Positions 56,164 through 64,000 of a DNA stretch of 64,000 nucleotides are shown piece by piece. Every line of letters starts with the position of its first letter. Position 1 is the stretch's first letter. The stretch is from an uncultured bacterium. GTDB lineage: Bacteria > Planctomycetota > Phycisphaerae > Phycisphaerales > UBA1924. Under the pieces are notes generated by a model, which was not told the origin of the DNA, made no database searches, and was given only the letters and a program-made list of their open reading frames with translations. Location of the stretch: NCBI GenBank assembly GCA_903834785.1, contig CAILKP010000047.1, positions 62,001-126,000 of the forward strand, written 5' to 3'. A program made the position numbers and the translations under genes.

Positions 56164-57189
56164 ATGAATGGAGTTCACATGCGTCCGGCAGCCCATCACA
56201 TGCAGTGCCTGGAGTTTTGGGGTGGCAACGGCGCGGCAGATGCAGGTGTTGTGATGCCCGGGCTGGACGTCTGGGTGTTTGCCAAGCCTCACGGTCAGGC
56301 CGGCGGTACCGCCAACTCGGGTGAAGGCGGCGATGTGCACTACGTCTCCTCGTGCGGCACTGGCCGGATCAGCCGCGTTCTGCTGGCGGACGTGGCCGGG
56401 CACGGACCGGCAGTAGCGATGCTGGCCAGAACCCTCCGCGACCTCATGCGGCGGCACGTCAACACCGTGAATCAGGCCGGTTTTGTTGGCCGGATGAACT
56501 CCGAGTTCCTTGCGGCGGCGGAAGAGGCCGGCGGCCGATTCGCGATCGCGGTGGTTGCGACGTTCTGGGCTCCGACGGGCTACCTGGTGGCCTCCAATGC
56601 CGGCCACCCCCGGCCGATGGGCTACAGCAGCCGCAGCAAGCAATGGCGGACGGTCGAAGGCGGAGTGGATGTCGAAGCTGCAGGTCCGAGCAATCTGCCT
56701 CTCGGCATCGCGGACGATGCCCAATATACCCAGTTTGCCGTGCGGCTGGTTGCAGGCGATGTCGTGGTGCTGTATACGGATGCTCTGCTTGAGTGCCGTC
56801 TGCCTGACGGGCGCATGCTTGGCGAGGCAGGGCTGCTGGACTGCATCCGGCAACTGGACGCCAGCCGCCCTGAACTGCTGGCCAGCGGCCTGTACAACGC
56901 GGTGGCCAGCAAGTGCCCGAACCCACCGGATGATGATGCGACGGTGCTGGTGCTTCGTTGCAGCGAGGGGTCCCGGGCGGCTTCGTTCGCATCGCGTGCG
57001 GTCGCCGGTCTCCGGTTTCTCGCCATGGTCGCCGGGGCGGCGGCTTCGCGCCTTTGGCGAGGGCAATCGACGCCCGTTCCCTGGCCGGAGTTCTCGCTGG
57101 AGAACATCGGCGGCGGGATCATCCCGGCCTTCGGGATGGGACTGGGGCGAGATGCCCGTGGCTTGGACGAGCAGAAGCCGGTGGTGTGA
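56164..57189 (+). CDS. SpoIIE/RsbU-type PP2C phosphatase
   Basis: A 341-residue serine/threonine phosphatase of the SpoIIE branch, which dephosphorylates anti-anti-sigma factors or similar partners. It has the metal-binding EGGDVHYVSSCG near residue 55, LLADVAGHGPAVAMLA near 72, FWAPTGYLVASNAGHPRPM near 138 with the conserved AGHP, LPLGIADDAQYTQFAVRLVAGDVVVLYTDALLE near 180-210 (quoted in parts: LPLGIADDAQY and AGDVVVLYTDALLE) and PPDDDATVLVLR near 260. No kinase or sensor domain is fused to it. The C-terminal 70 residues are hydrophobic/Ala-rich. A purine-rich AAGGGGGG lies before the ATG. The divergent hybrid kinase may share its control. Confidence 0.88.
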   Translation: MNGVHMRPAAHHMQCLEFWGGNGAADAGVVMPGLDVWVFAKPHGQAGGTANSGEGGDVHYVSSCGTGRISRVLLADVAGHGPAVAMLARTLRDLMRRHVNTVNQAGFVGRMNSEFLAAAEEAGGRFAIAVVATFWAPTGYLVASNAGHPRPMGYSSRSKQWRTVEGGVDVEAAGPSNLPLGIADDAQYTQFAVRLVAGDVVVLYTDALLECRLPDGRMLGEAGLLDCIRQLDASRPELLASGLYNAVASKCPNPPDDDATVLVLRCSEGSRAASFASRAVAGLRFLAMVAGAAASRLWRGQSTPVPWPEFSLENIGGGIIPAFGMGLGRDARGLDEQKPVV

Positions 57190-57282
57190 CGTCGACCGGG
57201 CGACAGCGGACCGGTGGCTTGCTACGCTGGGGGCTTGCCGCCGCGGGAGTGTTGCCGCCGGGGGCTGAAAGTAGAAGCGTTT

Positions 57283-59004
57283 GTGAGCAGTTCGAACCAA
57301 CGAGATGATGGGGCGGCATCGCCGGATGCGGGGGCGTTCGCCTCCGACACGGCACAGTCCGGTGCTGTACGGCCGAGCATCGCTGTCGTCACCGATCCGT
57401 ACTCGCTGGATTGCAGCGAGGAGGTTGGCGATGGCGTTGCCCAGGGCGGCGGACGGCGGCAGGCGGCCATGGCCGCCCGCGATGCCGCGGGCATGCTCGA
57501 GCCCGAGGAGAAGGTCATCCGTAGCGGGCGGCTGGCCGGATTGACCATGGGTGCGGCGGTCATCGCCGTCGCATGGCCGGTGCTTGTCGAGTCTCTGCTG
57601 AACTCTACCGTGGGCCTGGTAGACACCATGATCGCCGCCGGGCTCTCGCAGGCCGCGACCGATGCGGTGGGCGGTGCCGCGTACATGCTGTGGTTCCTTG
57701 GCCTGATCACCATGGCCATCGGCGTGGGCGCTACCGCGCTGGTTTCCCGGGCGATGGGTGCCGGCCGCATCGCCGTGGCTCGCGCCGTGTTCGGCCAGTC
57801 CTTCTCTCTGGCCGCAGGATCCGGACTGATTCTCGCCGTCGGGATCTATCTGCTGACGCCGATGCTGGCGCATCTGCTGTCGCTCGAGGGCCCCGCGGAG
57901 GCCGAGTTTGTCCGCTATCTCCGGACGATGTGCCTGGGTGTGCCGTTCTCAACGATCATGTTCGCGCTGATGGCCGCCAGCCGCGGCGCGGGTGACACGC
58001 TGCGCCCGCTCTGGGCGATGGGCGTGGTCAACATCGTGAACCTGATCGCCGCGTGGCTGCTGGCCGGCAGCGACCTGCGTCTGGGCAGCCTGGTCATCAG
58101 CAACCCCGTCGGGCTGAACCTGGGTGTGGTTGGCATCGGCCTTGGCACTTCGCTGGCCCACTGCGTGGGGGCCGGCATGATGCTGGCCTTCCTGCTCCGC
58201 GGCCGCAGCGGCGTCAAGCTCAGCGTCTTTTGGATGCGTCCGCACGCGGTGACCATCCGACGCATGGTCCGCCTGGGCCTGCCCAACTTCGCCGAAACTT
58301 TCGGCATGTGGCTGGGCAACCTCCTGGTGATTGTCATCGTCGGCTGGCTCGCCGCCGATGCCGCCCGGGCTGGCGTGCCCGCGGGCGACTCGGCCGGGCT
58401 CATCGGTGCCCACCTCATCGGCATCCGCATCGAAGCGTTCAGCTTCCTGCCCGGATTTGCCATGGGCGTCGCAGCCGGTGCGCTGGCCGGACAGTACCTC
58501 GGTGCCGGGCGGCCGGACCTGGCCAAAAAGGCGGCGGTCCGATGTGCGGTCATTGCCATGGGCATGATGGGCACCATGGGGCTGGCGTTTGTGTTCCTCG
58601 GCCGCACCTTTGTCGGCATCGTCAGCCAGCAACCGGCCCACCTGGAACTGGCCCCGCAACTGCTGCTGATCACCGGCCTGGTGCAGATTCCCTTTGCGCT
58701 GTCCATCGTGTTCCGCTCCACCATGCACGGCGCAGGAGATGTGCGGGCCGTCATGATCATGACCTGGATCAGCACCTGGGGCATCCGGCTTCCCGCGGCA
58801 TATCTGATCAGCGGCGCGAGCATCCACGTTCCCGAGGGGCTCGCGGCTTGGCTCGGGCTCAAGTCCGCGATCATCGCGAACCCCAGTCCGATCGCTCTGG
58901 GCCTGCCGGGGCTGTGGATCGGCCTGTGCGGCGAGATCGTGCTCCGCGCAATCATCTACGGGACGCGGTTCGCGGGCGGTGGTTGGATGCGGGCGAGGGT
59001 GTGA
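57283..59004 (+). CDS. MATE-family efflux transporter
   Basis: A 573-residue multidrug/toxin exporter with twelve membrane helices, driven by H+ or Na+. The first ~85 residues are a polar, Ser/Ala/Gly-rich lead that most MATE proteins lack. Then come AVIAVAWPVLVESLLNSTVGLVDTMIAAGL near 95 (quoted as WPVLVESLLNSTVGLVDTMI), the family PxxG-like motif TALVSRAMGAGR near 155, and in the second half LPGFAMGVAAGALAGQYLGAGRPD near 390 (quoted as FAMGVAAGALAGQYLGAGRP). Length beyond the lead is normal. The start is uncertain: GTG at 57283 or GTG at 57214. A strong terminator follows at 59040. Confidence 0.88.
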   Translation: MSSSNQRDDGAASPDAGAFASDTAQSGAVRPSIAVVTDPYSLDCSEEVGDGVAQGGGRRQAAMAARDAAGMLEPEEKVIRSGRLAGLTMGAAVIAVAWPVLVESLLNSTVGLVDTMIAAGLSQAATDAVGGAAYMLWFLGLITMAIGVGATALVSRAMGAGRIAVARAVFGQSFSLAAGSGLILAVGIYLLTPMLAHLLSLEGPAEAEFVRYLRTMCLGVPFSTIMFALMAASRGAGDTLRPLWAMGVVNIVNLIAAWLLAGSDLRLGSLVISNPVGLNLGVVGIGLGTSLAHCVGAGMMLAFLLRGRSGVKLSVFWMRPHAVTIRRMVRLGLPNFAETFGMWLGNLLVIVIVGWLAADAARAGVPAGDSAGLIGAHLIGIRIEAFSFLPGFAMGVAAGALAGQYLGAGRPDLAKKAAVRCAVIAMGMMGTMGLAFVFLGRTFVGIVSQQPAHLELAPQLLLITGLVQIPFALSIVFRSTMHGAGDVRAVMIMTWISTWGIRLPAAYLISGASIHVPEGLAAWLGLKSAIIANPSPIALGLPGLWIGLCGEIVLRAIIYGTRFAGGGWMRARV

Positions 59005-59039
59005 TCCATCAGGCGTGCCGCCAATGACAGCGCAACAAG

Positions 59040-59074
59040 AAAGGCCGCGACGGAGAGCGTCGCGGCCTTTTCAG
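59040..59074 (+). terminator. Bidirectional rho-independent terminator
   Basis: An 11-12-bp perfect stem (AAGGCCGCGAC with GTCGCGGCCTT; 59041-59051 and 59059-59069) with a 7-base loop is followed by TTTTC on the plus strand. On the minus strand it runs into CTTTCTTGTT. It ends both the MATE gene and the convergent phosphohexomutase gene. Confidence 0.9.
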
Positions 59075-59102
59075 TTGGTCTGAATAGTTTCACTCCAGCC
59101 GA

Positions 59103-60524
59103 TCAGTGGTCGACCTTGTGGCCCAGCATCGGAGCGATCCGGGCCATCATGGTGTCCAGCGTCGCCTTGTCCTTGGCCTCAAGGTTCAGGCGAAGCAGTG
59201 GCTCGGTGTTGCTCTTGCGGACGTTGCACCACCAGCCCTCGGTGTTGAAGCAGTCGATGGTGACGCCGTCGAGGTCGTCGACCAGCGCACCCTTGCCGAA
59301 CTCCTTCTTCAGCCGCACCAGCGCAGCGTCCTTGTCCTCGATGTTGAAGTTGATCTCGCCGGACTGGAAGTATCGGGCCAGGGGCGCAACCAGCTCGCTC
59401 ATCTTCTTGCCGGTGTTGGCCAGCACGGTCAGCACGGTGCACATGGCGATGACGCCGGAGTCGGCGTTGAAGTTCTGGGCAAAGTAGAAGTGGCCCGAGA
59501 GTTCGCCACCGAAGCAGCCCTTGTTCTCCGCCAGCGCGGCCTTCATGAACACGTGGCCCACGCGCCCGCGGACCGGCTTGCCGCCGGCCTTGCGGATTTC
59601 TTCCTCAACGGCCTTGGTGGAGCGCAGGTCGTAGACGACCGCCGCCCCGGGGGACTTCTCCAGGAAGTGGCGGCACAGCACACCAGTCAGCAGGTCGCAG
59701 CCGACGATGTTGCCCAGCTCGTCAACCACAACGCAGCGATCGGCATCACCGTCGTAGCAGAAGCCCACATCCGCCTTCTGGCGAACGACTTCCTCGCAGC
59801 ACTGGCGCACGTTGCTGGCCACCAGCGGGTTCGGCTCATGGACGAACTCGCCCTTGGAGTTGTCAAAGTTGATCTCGATGATCTCGACGCCCTCGACTGA
59901 GGCGCCCTTCTTGCCGAAGATCTTGGGGATCATCGTTCCGGCCATGCCGTTGCTGGCATCGATGACGACCTTGAACTTCTTGCCCTTGCGCTTCGAGAGG
60001 TCCATGAACGCCAGGACATGCTTGCGATAGGCGTCCCACAGGTCACGCTTGTCGCTCCGGCCGTTGGCCGAGACGAAGTTGTTGGAAAAGTCCACCGTCG
60101 CTGCGAACTTGCGGATATCCGCCAGACCGGTGGACTCGCCAACGGGCTTGGCCTTGCGCTTGGAGATCTTAAAGCCGTTGTACTGCGGCGGGTTGTGGCT
60201 GGCGGTGACCATCACGCCGCCGGCACAGTCCAGATGGTTGATCGCAAAGTAGATAAAGCTGGTGTCCACCATGCCCAGGTCCAGAACGTTGCCGCCCTGG
60301 TCGTTGATGCCCTTGATCAGCTGCTCGGTCAGCGCCGGTGAGCTCTTGCGCATATCCCGGCCCACGACGATGTTCTTCATCATCGGGTTGTCCTCACCGG
60401 CGGCCGTCGCGTCACCCAGCAGGTAGCGGCTGGCACCAAACCCGATCTGACGGGCCATCGCGTCGGTCAGCAGGTCGGGATAGGTGCCGCGGATGTCGTA
60501 CGCCTTGAAGATCTTGCCGAGCAT
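59103..60524 (-). CDS. Phosphomannomutase/phosphoglucomutase family enzyme
   Basis: A 473-residue phosphohexomutase that moves phosphate between C1 and C6 of mannose or glucose, feeding nucleotide sugars for LPS and polysaccharide. It starts MLGKIFKAYDIRGTYPDLL. The active-site serine loop is VMVTASHNPPQYNGFKISK near 102, the metal site DGDADRCVVVDELG near 238, the sugar-binding loop FGGELSGHFYFAQ near 318 and the phosphate loop RKSNTEPLLRLNLEAKD near 440. Length and order match PMM/PGM. The ATG at 60524 has a GGAG six bases upstream. Substrate choice between mannose and glucose cannot be settled by eye. Confidence 0.92.
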   Translation of the reverse strand: MLGKIFKAYDIRGTYPDLLTDAMARQIGFGASRYLLGDATAAGEDNPMMKNIVVGRDMRKSSPALTEQLIKGINDQGGNVLDLGMVDTSFIYFAINHLDCAGGVMVTASHNPPQYNGFKISKRKAKPVGESTGLADIRKFAATVDFSNNFVSANGRSDKRDLWDAYRKHVLAFMDLSKRKGKKFKVVIDASNGMAGTMIPKIFGKKGASVEGVEIIEINFDNSKGEFVHEPNPLVASNVRQCCEEVVRQKADVGFCYDGDADRCVVVDELGNIVGCDLLTGVLCRHFLEKSPGAAVVYDLRSTKAVEEEIRKAGGKPVRGRVGHVFMKAALAENKGCFGGELSGHFYFAQNFNADSGVIAMCTVLTVLANTGKKMSELVAPLARYFQSGEINFNIEDKDAALVRLKKEFGKGALVDDLDGVTIDCFNTEGWWCNVRKSNTEPLLRLNLEAKDKATLDTMMARIAPMLGHKVDH

Positions 60525-60608
60525 GAAACACTCCGAAGCGGCCTTTGGGCCGCGGGTTAGGACCGTTTGACCGACCGCTGGCGTGCCGGCGTCATGGCCG
60601 GGCCAGGT

Positions 60609-60628
60609 CATGGGGCCTCCGCCCCATG
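60609..60628. promoter_or_regulatory. Hairpin in the phosphohexomutase leader
   Basis: CATGGGGC (60609-60616) pairs with GCCCCATG (60621-60628) around the loop CTCC, a perfect 8-bp stem about 85 bases before the mutase ATG. No T-run follows, so a terminator is unlikely; it may stabilise the leader. Confidence 0.35.
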
Positions 60629-60799
60629 GGCGGGCCGCTTTGGCACGCCCGTGAAGGCCGCAAGGGTAGGCGGAAGGTTGGGTTATTCAAGAGCCATCCA
60701 GTCAGGGCTGCCCCTTCCGTCCACCTGTTCTTGCCGCAGAAACCGGGTTCGACGCACCCTCAGCGGGCATGCATCGGGCTGGAGTATTCATGGACGGCT

Positions 60800-60845
60800 T
60801 GTGCGCAAGAAACAGGGCGGCACCGAGTGACTCGGCACCGCCCTG
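60800..60845 (-). terminator. Likely terminator of the second lamin-tail gene
   Basis: A 15-base arm (60813-60827) pairs with 60831-60845 except for two central mismatches, leaving a 3-base loop. On the minus strand it is followed by TTTCTT. It lies about 70 bases past the stop of the lamin-tail gene. Confidence 0.65.
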
Positions 60846-60917
60846 AGGTTGGAAGAGCTGTGTTGTGCGCTGGCCCGGCAGCCGGGTCAGCCGCCAGCAG
60901 TTGCTGGCTCACGGAAC

Positions 60918-63794
60918 TCAGCAGCCAGCGGCGAAGGCGTTGATGAAGGCGATGAAGTCAGAGCCATCGATCGTGCCGTCGGGCTGGTCGCCGTTGGTGC
61001 CGCCGCCAGCAACGTCAGCGATCGGGTCAATAGCGGCATCACCGATGCTGAAGCTGTTGATGAAGGCGATGAAATCGTTGCCGTCAACCGTGCCGTCGGT
61101 GACAACATCAGCCAGGCAGCGAGCCGGGACGCAGCCTTCGCCGGCGGGAATGATGGTGCCCGGGGCGGTGATGCCCTCGACGTAGCCGGGGGAGCCGTAG
61201 GTCGAGCGGTTGAAGAGGCCCGTCGGGTTGCCGGCGGCGTTCAGCGTGGTGTTGATGATGGACTGGCGGCCACCATCAAAGCCGGTCAGCGATGCGGCCC
61301 AGTTGGTGCCCAGATCGTTGCCGCCCTGGGTGTAGTTGCCCGGAAGGGTGTAGATGCTCCAGTACACGCTGATGCCAGCGACGGCATCGCCGGGCCAGCC
61401 GAAGGGCGGCTGCGCGATGGCCGTGGGCGTCGAGTCATCGTCATAGTTGGCCACGTCCGAAACCGAGCCGTCGGGCTTGACCAGCCGCAGAATCTCGTTG
61501 ATGAAGCTTGGGCCGTCAGCCAGGCGATCCAGGCCCAAGCCGCGATTGGAGGTGTACCAGTCGGTGACGGTGAAGATCGGGTAGCCGCAGCCCCAGGCGT
61601 CCTTGAACTCCTGAACGAAGTCGTTGGTCAGCGGGGCCAGGCCCGGCGGGAAGTTGGTGCCGGTCGGGGTGAAGGTGTCCACGCCGAGCACGACGGCGGC
61701 CTGCCCGGGCAGCAGCACGCTGCCGGCGGGGAATCCGCTGGTGCGGCCGTCCTCATCCTGCAGGTACCAGCCGGTCATGTCGATCGTCTGACCGGTGGTG
61801 TTGAGGATCTCAACCCACTCGTCGCGGCCGGCGACGGTGACCGTCGGGGCAGCGGGAACGGGGATGGAGCCGGGGTACACGGAGTTGGTCGTCGCGCTGA
61901 TCTCGGTGATGAGCACTTCGCCGCTGGGCTGCTGGACCGTCGCGGGGACGAAGCCGGGGGAGCCGAAGTCCTCGCCCAGGTCGCGAGCACCGTACGGGAA
62001 GTTGGGCTGTCCGGTCAGGTCGTTGGACTGACGCACGCCGTCCAGGCCGGAAATCGCGGCACGCCAGTTGGTGCCGCTGTTGTTGCTGATGACATCGCGA
62101 GCGCCGGGCAGGAGGTAGAACGTGGAGTGGCTGTCAGAGCCGGGCCAGCCGTTGAGCGGCTCGTTGTTGCTGTTGGCGTTGGAGTAGTTGGCCATGTCGA
62201 TGATGAAGCCGCGATTCGTAACCCAGGTACCGATGGTGCCGGGGCCGTTCAGGCGGGTCGGGTGCGGGCCGCTGACGGTGGGCTGGGTGGCGGGGACGAC
62301 GGCGTCATTGACGATCGCGCCCTTGACCAGAGTCAGAACCTCAGCGGTCTGCGTGGCGTTAAAGGCGCGCGGTGACCAGCGAGCCAGCGGGATCCAGCGG
62401 ATGTTGACGCCCTGCGGGGTCGTTGCGCCCCACAGGTTCTGGTACAGCGTCACGGCCTGTGCGGCCGTGTAGTTGGCGCCGCCCTGGGCGGTGGGGAACG
62501 CGGGCAGCTGGCAGAGCACGGCGATCTCGCCCGGAGCCATGATCGTGCCGGCGGGCACGGGCAGGGAGTAACCGTCGCCGCCGGTTTCCAGGTCAAGGAT
62601 GCGGTAGCCGGAGATATCAACCGTACCGCTCGAGACGTTCTGAATCTCAACCCACTCCAGCGACGAGCTGACCGCAGTCAGCGGGGCGGCCTGCACCAGC
62701 GACGCAAACGGGTCAATCATGAACTCGGTGATGATGATCTTGCCGAAGTCCTCGGCGCCGTCGAGGATGCCGTTGTTGTTGGTGTCCAGCGTGCCGCCGC
62801 GGCCGTTGCTGCCGCCAGCCAGGTTGATGTCGATGGAGTCGAGCACGTTGTTCATGTTGCGATCGGTCCCCTCACGGTCGAGGAGAATGTCGCAGTCATC
62901 GGGGGTGCCATTGCCGTTGAGGTCGGGCTCGCAGGCATCGGGAATCAGGTTGCCGTTGCAGTCGGGCGAGGTCGCCAACGCACCGCAGGTCTCAACGGCG
63001 TCATCGATCCCGTTGCCGTTGCAGTCTTGTCCCGCCGGGCTCACGGTCAGCACGATGCCGGGCGAGCAGACGTTGCCGGGCTCGGCCATCCGGTACGGTG
63101 TGCTGCCCTGGTAGGAGAAGACGACCTCGCTGGAGGCCTGCGCGATCGAACTGAGCTGAGGCGATGTGGAGTTGGCCCACGAGCAGCCGCGGTCGTTGTC
63201 CACGCTGTTGAGGAACTGCGGGCGGAGCTGGATCGAAACGCCCGAGGTGACCGCCGGCCAGCCGTTGACGGCGTTCTCGTAGTTGGCCACATCAACGACG
63301 GTCCCGGAGTTGTCCACCAGGAAGGGGATCTCGTTGAACAGCGTCGGCGTGTTGGCGATCGTGATGTTCAGATCCAGCACGATGAAGTTCTGGTGCGCGT
63401 TGGGGATGTTGGGGAAGGCAGCATCCAGACGCTCGTTGATCCAGGTCTGCGAGGAGGGCAGGAACTGACCGGGGTTGTTCGGGTCGTTCGGCGGCACGCC
63501 CTGGAAGAGCTTGCCGATCACGGCCTTGGCCGTACGCGGCGGAAGGATGGTGCCGGCCGGGAAGGAGTAGCTGCTGGTGGAGTCCTCATCGTCGATGTAC
63601 CAGCCGGAAATGTCGATCGGCTCGTTGGTGGTGTTGAAGATCTCGATGAACTCGATGTCATCGTTGCCTGCGGGGTTGCAGAAGATCTCGGTGATGATGA
63701 CCTTGCCGATGTTGGCCGGATCGGCCAGGGCAGGGGTGGCCAGACCGGCGCAGGCAATCAGACCGGCCGCGAACAGGGACGTGCGAAGTTTCAT
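60918..63794 (-). CDS. Large secreted protein with lamin-tail, Ca-binding repeats and dockerin-like C-terminus
   Basis: A 958-residue exported protein, paralogue of the one at 29190. The signal peptide ends near ALA-DP at residue 25. A lamin-tail domain follows (27-130: KVIITEIFCNPAG, IEFIEIFNTTNEPIDISGW). Thrombospondin-3-like calcium-binding repeats lie near 255-350 (DCNGNGIDD, DCNGNLIPDACEPDLNGNG, NNNGILDGAEDFG). Further lamin-tail domains start near 350 and 626 (GEVLITEISATTN, DEWVEILNTTGQTIDMTGW). The C-terminus has two dockerin-like units, TVDGNDFIAFINSF and TIDGSDFIAFINAF, ending AAGC. An AGGAG ribosome site lies six bases before the ATG. It probably decorates the cell surface or a surface-attached complex. 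Confidence 0.9.
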   Translation of the reverse strand: MKLRTSLFAAGLIACAGLATPALADPANIGKVIITEIFCNPAGNDDIEFIEIFNTTNEPIDISGWYIDDEDSTSSYSFPAGTILPPRTAKAVIGKLFQGVPPNDPNNPGQFLPSSQTWINERLDAAFPNIPNAHQNFIVLDLNITIANTPTLFNEIPFLVDNSGTVVDVANYENAVNGWPAVTSGVSIQLRPQFLNSVDNDRGCSWANSTSPQLSSIAQASSEVVFSYQGSTPYRMAEPGNVCSPGIVLTVSPAGQDCNGNGIDDAVETCGALATSPDCNGNLIPDACEPDLNGNGTPDDCDILLDREGTDRNMNNVLDSIDINLAGGSNGRGGTLDTNNNGILDGAEDFGKIIITEFMIDPFASLVQAAPLTAVSSSLEWVEIQNVSSGTVDISGYRILDLETGGDGYSLPVPAGTIMAPGEIAVLCQLPAFPTAQGGANYTAAQAVTLYQNLWGATTPQGVNIRWIPLARWSPRAFNATQTAEVLTLVKGAIVNDAVVPATQPTVSGPHPTRLNGPGTIGTWVTNRGFIIDMANYSNANSNNEPLNGWPGSDSHSTFYLLPGARDVISNNSGTNWRAAISGLDGVRQSNDLTGQPNFPYGARDLGEDFGSPGFVPATVQQPSGEVLITEISATTNSVYPGSIPVPAAPTVTVAGRDEWVEILNTTGQTIDMTGWYLQDEDGRTSGFPAGSVLLPGQAAVVLGVDTFTPTGTNFPPGLAPLTNDFVQEFKDAWGCGYPIFTVTDWYTSNRGLGLDRLADGPSFINEILRLVKPDGSVSDVANYDDDSTPTAIAQPPFGWPGDAVAGISVYWSIYTLPGNYTQGGNDLGTNWAASLTGFDGGRQSIINTTLNAAGNPTGLFNRSTYGSPGYVEGITAPGTIIPAGEGCVPARCLADVVTDGTVDGNDFIAFINSFSIGDAAIDPIADVAGGGTNGDQPDGTIDGSDFIAFINAFAAGC

Positions 63795-63848
63795 GCTGGG
63801 CTCCTATGGAAATGCAAAGGGGTCTCTCTCGAAAACATGAAGGACAAT

Positions 63849-63881
63849 GCCCGGGAACCGGCTCTCGCCGGTGCCGGGCTT
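63849..63881 (-). terminator. Possible hairpin after the last partial gene
   Basis: GCCCGG and ACCGGC pair with GCCGGT and CCGGGC with a small bulge around a TCTC loop. It lies just past the stop of the minus-strand gene at the window edge, but no T-run follows on that strand, so termination is doubtful. Confidence 0.35.
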
Positions 63882-63897
63882 TCAGCGGGTTCTGGTT

Positions 63898-64000
63898 TCA
63901 CGGAGCCGGCCGGACGATGACCCACTTCACCGCGTTGGAGCGGTCGATGCGAGTGGTCTGCTGCTCGACGCCGGCGTGGAAACGGCGGCCGGTGATAATG
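63898..64000 (-). CDS. C-terminal end of an unknown protein (cut by the window edge)
   Basis: The minus-strand frame enters from the right edge and ends with TGA at 63898-63900, giving about 33 residues: IITGRRFHAGVEQQTTRI, then DRSNAVKWVIVRPAP. This is too short to assign. It precedes the second lamin-tail gene by about 100 bases on the same strand. Confidence 0.45.
   Translation of the reverse strand, partial: IITGRRFHAGVEQQTTRIDRSNAVKWVIVRPAP

Larger units (their letters stand above)
60525..60917. other. Intergenic region upstream of the phosphohexomutase
   Basis: About 390 bases without a convincing gene. It contains the mutase leader with a hairpin at 60609-60628 and the terminator of the downstream-facing lamin-tail gene at 60813-60845. 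A TTGAAT/TACCCT pair at about 60670-60690 for the minus strand is too weak to call a promoter. Confidence 0.45.

Overview
The window is a GC-rich bacterial chromosome segment that reads as a planctomycete, most likely from the Phycisphaerae. The pointers are: secreted proteins with lamin-tail domains and a dockerin-like C-terminus ending in Gly-Cys; a prepilin with the planctomycete-type processing tail; an ECF sigma factor beside a membrane Ser/Thr kinase; and a MoxR/chelatase-type AAA plus VWA pair. Genes for an LPS-bearing outer membrane are also present (lpxI, lptE, bamD, a porin). This placement is inferred from gene content; no rRNA or tRNA was found to confirm it.

Layout. 0-5.8 kb: the end of an unknown gene, a terminator, then a gas-vesicle accessory operon (gvpN, a GvpV-like coiled coil, a zinc-ribbon protein, gvpF/L, gvpG, a double ArsA-type ATPase). 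The structural gene gvpA is not in the window. 5.9-11 kb: a PilT-type ATPase, an ECF sigma factor and a large membrane kinase. 11-19.5 kb: an outer-membrane-like protein, a membrane protein, recG, a DUF971 gene, a DUF72 gene with a 3' frameshift, nth, a lipoprotein, iscX and an ISC ferredoxin. 19.8-23.1 kb: the AAA/VWA pair. 23.3-28.6 kb: a porin with its own promoter and overlapping palindrome, divergent from a PhoB/PhoR-like two-component system whose two genes are separated by six perfect 20-bp tandem repeats, then a lipid-kinase family gene. 28.7-34.5 kb: a small protein, a large secreted lamin-tail protein, a prepilin and an adenosine-deaminase-like enzyme. 34.6-43 kb: an AlkC/AlkD-like protein, a TlyA-like methyltransferase, lpxI, a beta-helix/PA14 secreted protein, DUF3293, a methyltransferase, lptE and bamD. 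43-53 kb: a LysR regulator, a disrupted gene, an uncharacterised protein, fumarylacetoacetase, an ABC exporter, a DUF4340 protein and a B12-domain/MeaB-type GTPase fusion. 53-64 kb: a hybrid histidine kinase, a SpoIIE-type phosphatase, a MATE exporter, a phosphohexomutase, a second lamin-tail protein and the end of one more gene.

How the genes fit together. Three themes recur: envelope building (LPS synthesis and export, BamD, porins, secreted display proteins, pseudopilin and PilT), signalling (two histidine kinases, a Ser/Thr kinase with its sigma factor, a SpoIIE phosphatase) and buoyancy (the gvp operon). The + strand is C-rich up to about 36 kb and G-rich beyond about 40 kb whichever way genes point, so a strand-asymmetry boundary appears to lie inside the window. 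No CRISPR array, insertion sequence, prophage, tRNA or rRNA was seen. The least conventional items are the ArsA ATPase and zinc-ribbon protein inside the gvp operon, the IcmF-like fusion that lacks a mutase domain, the tandem repeat between regulator and kinase, and the disrupted gene near 44.6 kb.
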